In this document: one piece after another, positions 59,108 to 64,000 of the stretch | How the letters are laid out: every line of letters begins with the position of its first letter | How positions within the stretch are numbered: the stretch's first letter is position 1 | Assembly (NCBI RefSeq): GCF_016808335.1 | Contig: NC_053153.1 | Location: 30,511,590-30,575,589 of the forward strand | Length of the DNA: 64,000 nt | Reading direction: 5' to 3' | From: Panicum virgatum | Lineage: Eukaryota; Streptophyta; Magnoliopsida; Poales; Poaceae | Notes under the pieces: model-generated | Databases searched by the model: none | What the model was told of the DNA's origin: nothing | The model's input: only the letters and a program-made list of their open reading frames with translations | Translations under genes and position numbers: made by a program

Positions 59108-59392
59108 ACCAGCACGTTAGTGCCGGTCAACAAGGAGCCGACACTAACGTGCCTGAACAGGACCCGGCGGGCACGTTAGTGCCTGCTTTTTATACCAGCC
59201 AGCACTAACGTGCCATCCCCCAACGGTCGTCACAACAGCCACAATGTTCAGAAGCCAGATTAGTGCCGGCCAGATATTCTAGCCGGCACTAACCTGGCAC
59301 GGGGCAACTTAGTGCCGGCTAATAGGTCTAGCCGGCACTAAATGGCGCCACTTTATGCCGGCTAGACTTATTGGCCGGCACTAAGTTGCCCT
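59108..59392. repeat. Sub-terminal inverted repeats of the CACTA element
   Basis: TTAGTGCCGGC and its complement GCCGGCACTAA alternate, forming several short hairpins, for example TTAGTGCCGGCTAATAGG followed by TCTAGCCGGCACTAA at 59309-59341. Such arrays are the binding sites of the CACTA transposition protein in this superfamily. Confidence 0.92.
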
Positions 59393-59399
59393 GTATATA

Positions 59400-60738
59400 T
59401 CCCCACGTCTTCTTCCTCCAGCCCGACCCAACCATTTTGGCCGAGCTCCTCCTCTCTCCCATGGCGTTTTAGAGGGGAGTTGGTGCCCATTTTCCCTAAA
59501 ATTTGTGTGGATTTCACCCATTCAAGTGCACCAAAGGTTAGTAGCTTCTTCCACTCTTCTTTCATGGTGTTTATTTTTTCGTTTCATGCATTCTAGATAA
59601 AGAAAATAGTGATTTTAAGGTTGAGGAAAAATGAGCATAATTTTTTGATTTGTTCATTAATTTGAGCAAAGTAGAATTGATTTGTTACTTTTTAGAGAAG
59701 GTTTACTAGATAGTTTGACTATAACACATTTAGAGTAATTTTTTTTGAATTATTTCACGGGGACACATTTATAGTTGAATTGTCTCTCAATTATAATTAG
59801 GTATTAATTACTAGATTACCCTTACTAACAAAGGGTTAGATCTTCTCTATACAATATACGACTAAGTGGTGGTATTGTACACCGTAAAAGACCTCAATTA
59901 TAAAAGTGAATCAACAAAATATAGTTGTTTCTAAAAATAAAGGTCCAAACACTCCAAGACGTCAAATTATAACAAAATATATTGGTTAAGGCTTTTGTTT
60001 AAATTCTTAATTGGGATTCTTTCTGAAACGACGAATGACAATTGGTTCTCATCTGCTTGTCTGACAAAAACTTATACGAACTATTTCTGTTGAACAGTAG
60101 AAGGCATTTCTTTGTCAACTTGACTCTCCTAATTTCCGTACAAACTTCTGCTACAGTGTATACTGACGGCACCTAAGATATTGTAATACAATGTTTAGAG
60201 CTATATGAATAAGTCTAGGTTAAGTATATCCACGACATTGAGATCATGATTTTAACTTCGCCTGTGCCTTACGAAAATCAGGAAGACTAGGAATTTTCTA
60301 GTATTAGAAAGCAAGCCAGTGAAAATTACAATTTCACTCTGTTGTAATAAGCTGAATTAAAATGAAATAGACTATACATGTCAATCATATCTCTGCTCCT
60401 GCAGCAGTTAACTTTATAGGGGTGGACTTCTAATTTATTTTTTTCATCTACATTTGATTGTGGTGATAATGTTGACTAAGGTTAGGTTTATGTAAAAGAA
60501 AGCATTTTGATCAAGTTGTCACTTTCATCGTCTTATAAACTTTTAGCTCCTGATTTATTTAATTTGTACATAAGTTCCACCAAAAATAAGTTTCGCCGAT
60601 AGTTTGCATATTCTAGTTTCTTTGGATAATTTGTATTGGATGTTGAGACATTTATTTGTGTTCATTCTTTTAGCGACAACTATCCCAATTTGAGATATGT
60701 AGAATTGATTTTTGTTTTTATACGATAATTAATTACAG
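59400..60738. other. CACTA leader region without coding features
   Basis: AT-rich sequence between the sub-terminal repeats and the transposase start; no open frame or domain recognised. It may contain a leader intron, since CTTTTTAG-type acceptors occur but cannot be assigned. Confidence 0.5.
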
Positions 60739-63700
60739 ATGGATCGGCAATGGATGCACGGAAGCTGGAGTACCTCGGCGTGGATTCAGGGTTTAGATTC
60801 TTTTCTCAAGGCGGCAATGGCAAATATGTCGCCAAAGGGTTTAATGTGTTGTCCATGCAGTGTTTGCAAAAATAAAAAGGAATTTCGGAAAAGAGATACT
60901 CTATGGAATCACCTGGCTTTGAATGGTTTCATGAGTAACTATAGCCTTTGGACCAAGCACGGCGAAGTTGGAGTTATGATGAAAGATAATGAAGAAGATG
61001 ATGATGGTGACAACAATCTTCCAGATTGGGCATGGGTTCATGAAGCAGGTGGCTTTCAAGATGAACCAATGGACGAGGATGAAGCAAATGTTGCACAAGA
61101 GGAGCCACCTGACGAGCTAGGTTAGGCCTTGCTTGATGCACAGAAAGACAGTGAGACTGTGAAGGAGGCATTAAAGTTCGAGAAGATGTTTGAGGATCAC
61201 AAAAGGTCGTTATTCCCTAGTTGCAAACCGGAGCAGAAGAAGTTGGGTACCACGCTGGAGATGCTGAAATGGAAGGTAACTAATGGTGTCACCGATAAGG
61301 GATTTGGTGAGCTATTAAAGATTGTAAAGAACATGCTTCCTGAGGGTAATGAACTGCCGTCAACAACATATGAAGCTAAAAAGATGGTTTGCTCTCTTGG
61401 ATTGGACGTGCAGAAGATTCACGCATGTCCTAACGACTGCAGTCTGTATCGCGGCGAATACGAGAACTTGGAAGCTTGTCCTGTTTGTAGCGCATTGCAG
61501 TATAAGATCAGGTGAGATGATCCAGATGATGTTGATGGGAAGCCGATAAAGAAGATAGTTCCCGCAAAGTTGTTGTGGTACTTCCCTATAATACCACGTC
61601 TGAAGCGCTTTTTCAAAAACAAGAATAATGCTAAGTTGATGTGGTGGCACAAAGAAGACCGTAAGGAGGATCACATGATCAGACACCCAGCAGATGGGTC
61701 CCAGTGGAGAAATCTGAACCGAGAGTATCCTCAATTTGACAACGACCCAAGGAATATAAGATTTGCTCTAAGTGCGGATGGAATGAATCCGTACGGTGAG
61801 TTTGGCAGCGCTAATAGTACATGGCCTGTGACCCTATGTATGTTCAACCTTCCTCCTTGGTTGTGCCTGAAGCGTAAGTTCATAATGATGCCGGTGCTTA
61901 TAGAAGGGCCAAAAGAACCTGGCAACGATATTGATGTGTTCCTGCAACCCTTGATGGATGATCTCTTACTGCTCTGGAAAGAAGAAGGTGTACGTGTGTG
62001 GGATGAGTATAAACAGGAGTCCTTCAACCTCCGAGCTTTGCTTTTTGTATGCATCAATGATTGGCCTGTGCTTGCAAAACTTTCGGGACAGTCGAACATG
62101 GGATACATGGCCTGCACCCACTGTTATGATGAAACCGATAGCATTTATTTGAAACACTGTAAGAAGTGCGTGTACATGGGCCATCGCCGATTCCTTCCTA
62201 CCAATCACCCCTTAAGAACCAAAGGGAAGCATTTCAAAGGAGAGCCAGAAACTAGTCCTAAGCCTCTGTTTCGTAACGAAAAGCGTGTGTTCTCGATGAT
62301 CAAGGATGTGAAGGTAGTATTTGGAAAGGGTCCCGGTAGCCAACCTGTTCCCAAGGATGACCAGGGACATGTTCCAATGTGGAAGAAGAAGTCTATATTG
62401 TGGAACCTACCTTATTGGCAAGTCTTACAGGTTCGCAATGTAATTGATGTGATGCATCTGTCGAAGAATCTTTGCGTGAACCTACTAGGCTTCTTGGGAC
62501 TGTATGGTAAGTCAAAAGACACATTGGAAGCAAGGCGCGACATGCAGCAGCTAGATGGACGACACGGCTTGCAACCCAAGAAGAGAGAAAAGGACGCCAC
62601 TATTTAAAACCTACCAGCTATAATCTGAGCAAAGAGGAGAAGGAAAGTATGTTCGATTGCTTGAACAATATCAAGGTCCCGTCTGGGTACTCCTCAAATA
62701 TACAGGGCATAATAAATGTGAAAGAGAAGAAAATCCAAAACTTGAAGTCCCATGACTGCCACGTCCTGATGACACAATTACTTCCGGTTATACTGAGGGG
62801 TGTTCTACCGGAAAATGTGAGATTGACAGTTGTAAAACTTTGTGCGTTCATGAATGAAATTTCGCAGAAAACAATTAATCCAAATAATCTAATAAAGCTG
62901 CAGAAAGATATTGTCGAATGTCTTGTCAGCTTCGAGATGGTCTTTCCACAGTCCTTCTTCAACATTATGACACACCTTCTAGTTCATATTGTGACAGAAA
63001 TAACTATCCTGGGTCCTGTTTTTCTACACAATATGTTCCCTTTCGAGAGGTTCATGGAAGTATTGAAGAAGTACGTGCGTAAACGTTCTCGCCCAGAAGG
63101 ATGCATTGCTAAGGGCTATGGAACAGAGGAGGTCATTGAGTTTTGCGTTGACTATCTTCCTGATCTCATTCCGACTGGGCTCCCCGTATCACACCATGAG
63201 GGGCAACTAAAGGGAAAATGCACACTAGAAAAGAAATGTAATGTGAACATTCCTTGTAGTGAATTCAGCCAAGCGAACTTCACGGTTCTTCAGAATTCAT
63301 CCAAGGTGGCTCCATATATTGACGAGCACATGAATATTATACGGTCCGAAAATCCACAGAAGAATCTTGCTTGGATTACACGCTAACATATAAAAAATTT
63401 TGACGGTTGGTTCGGACGAAAATTATTGGGCAACAACACAGTTGATCAGGAACTTCAATGACTGGCTAGGGGACCATCAATCACCGTCCAGCAATACCAA
63501 GGGTACGAAATCAACGGGTATACATTTTACACGAGAGCTCAAGACAAAAAAAGCACCAACCAAAACAGTGGTGTACGTATGTGTATAGTAAACAGTAATA
63601 GAGAAAAAAACAACTACTATGGTGTCATAGAGGAGATATGAGAACTTGAATATGGACCCATTGTTGTCCATCTGTTTCATTGCGAATGGGTGGTTGGAGG

Positions 63701-64000
63701 AGGCGTAACGAAGGACCGGTATGGGATGACCATAGTCGATTTTAAAAAGATTGGATATAAAGATGAACCATTCGTTCTAGCCAAGGATGTGACACAAGTG
63801 TTCTATGTGAAGGATATGTCGAGCAAACCGAAGAAGAAGTCGGATAAGACGCCTAAAGCAGACAAGGCTGGAAATAAGCCGAAACAACACATAGTTCTTC
63901 CAGGAAAAAGATAAGTTGTTGCAGTTGAGGATATTTCGGACAATTCGGAAGATTATGACCAGATTGATGACCTTCCTCCATTCTCAGTTGACATTGACAC
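60739..64000 (+). pseudogene. CACTA transposase (tnp2 type, Transposase_21) gene, decayed
   Basis: One frame from ATG 60739 to 62607 is broken by TAG at 61123-61125 and TGA at 61513-61515. It then shifts near 62560-62610 and continues 62649-63386 and, after further frame changes, to 63914 and beyond. Domains in order: transposase-associated N-terminus with a C-x2-C-type motif in MCCPCSVCKNKKEFRKRDT (about 60840-60900); the tnp2 core with DGMNPYGEFGSANSTWPVTL, INDWPVLAKLSGQSNMGYMA and CTHCYDE (61780-62140); DUF4218 (62649-63386, HNMFPFERFMEVLKKYVRKR); and DUF4216 (63690-63914, DRYGMTIVDFKKIGYKDEPF). The order is that of intact grass CACTA transposases, but the stops and frameshifts make it inactive. 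The C-terminus lies outside the window. Confidence 0.92.

Larger units (their letters stand above)
59093..64000 (+). mobile_element. CACTA (En/Spm) DNA transposon, left part; runs off the window
   Basis: Begins CACTACTGGAGAAAGCC, the standard CACTA terminus. Sub-terminal palindromic repeats follow within 300 bp, then about 1.3 kb of leader, then a tnp2-type transposase gene on the same strand. The right terminus lies beyond 64000. It interrupts the minus-strand LTR element. Confidence 0.92.

Noticed and set aside
1..64000. tRNA, rRNA and CRISPR features
   Set aside because: No cloverleaf-type sequence with the usual internal promoter boxes, no rRNA segment and no regularly spaced identical repeats were seen.

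Overview
The window looks like nuclear DNA of a grass, probably panicoid. Gene 5' ends are very GC-rich, genes are split by short GT-AG introns, and most of the sequence between genes is made of nested transposable elements of typical grass families. No rRNA, tRNA, CRISPR or bacterial-type feature was seen.

Layout. 1-1.8 kb: minus-strand remains of a transposon-borne gene cut by the window edge. 2,996-12,214: a structurally complete Tat-type Ty3 LTR retrotransposon with a perfect CAACT target duplication. It carries decayed gag-protease on the plus strand and a separate spliced plant-mobile-domain gene on the minus strand, but no reverse transcriptase or integrase. 12.23-13.73 kb: a large imperfect inverted repeat. 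13,977-15,312: a three-exon organellar (mitochondrial) ribosomal protein bL32 gene. 16,959-17,117: a hAT MITE. 17,272-26,091: a probable Helitron carrying same-strand fragments of three unrelated genes (MCU, RHD3/SEY1-type GTPase, COG3). 27,410-29,384: an intact six-exon pectinesterase of the PME31 type. 31,710-32,623: a MULE-like inverted-repeat element with a 9-bp target duplication. 34,327-35,559 (minus): an intronless PHYTOCHROME KINASE SUBSTRATE gene. 38,795-44,403 (minus): a seven-exon HGH1 gene with a solo LTR in intron 5. 45.6-46.4 kb: a cluster of Tourist-like MITEs. 46,836-50,881: a nine-exon CSLA glycosyltransferase. 51-57.9 kb: gene-poor transposon debris. 57,995-59,092: the 3' end of a minus-strand LTR retrotransposon, broken by a CACTA transposon that starts at 59,093 and runs off the window with a decayed transposase gene.

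Five host genes appear intact: bL32m, PME31-like, PKS, HGH1 and CSLA. They are unrelated housekeeping, cell-wall and light-signalling genes and do not form a pathway. HGH1 and CSLA are divergently transcribed, about 2.4 kb apart, with the MITE cluster between them. PME31-like and CSLA both act on cell-wall polysaccharides, but the sequence gives no sign of co-regulation.

The less ordinary content lies in the elements. The retrotransposon has an antisense gene with its own TATA box and is densely filled with the hexamer ATCGGC/GCCGAT. The probable Helitron joins pieces of three genes. The long inverted repeat sits directly upstream of bL32m. All coordinates, exon joins and counts were read by eye.
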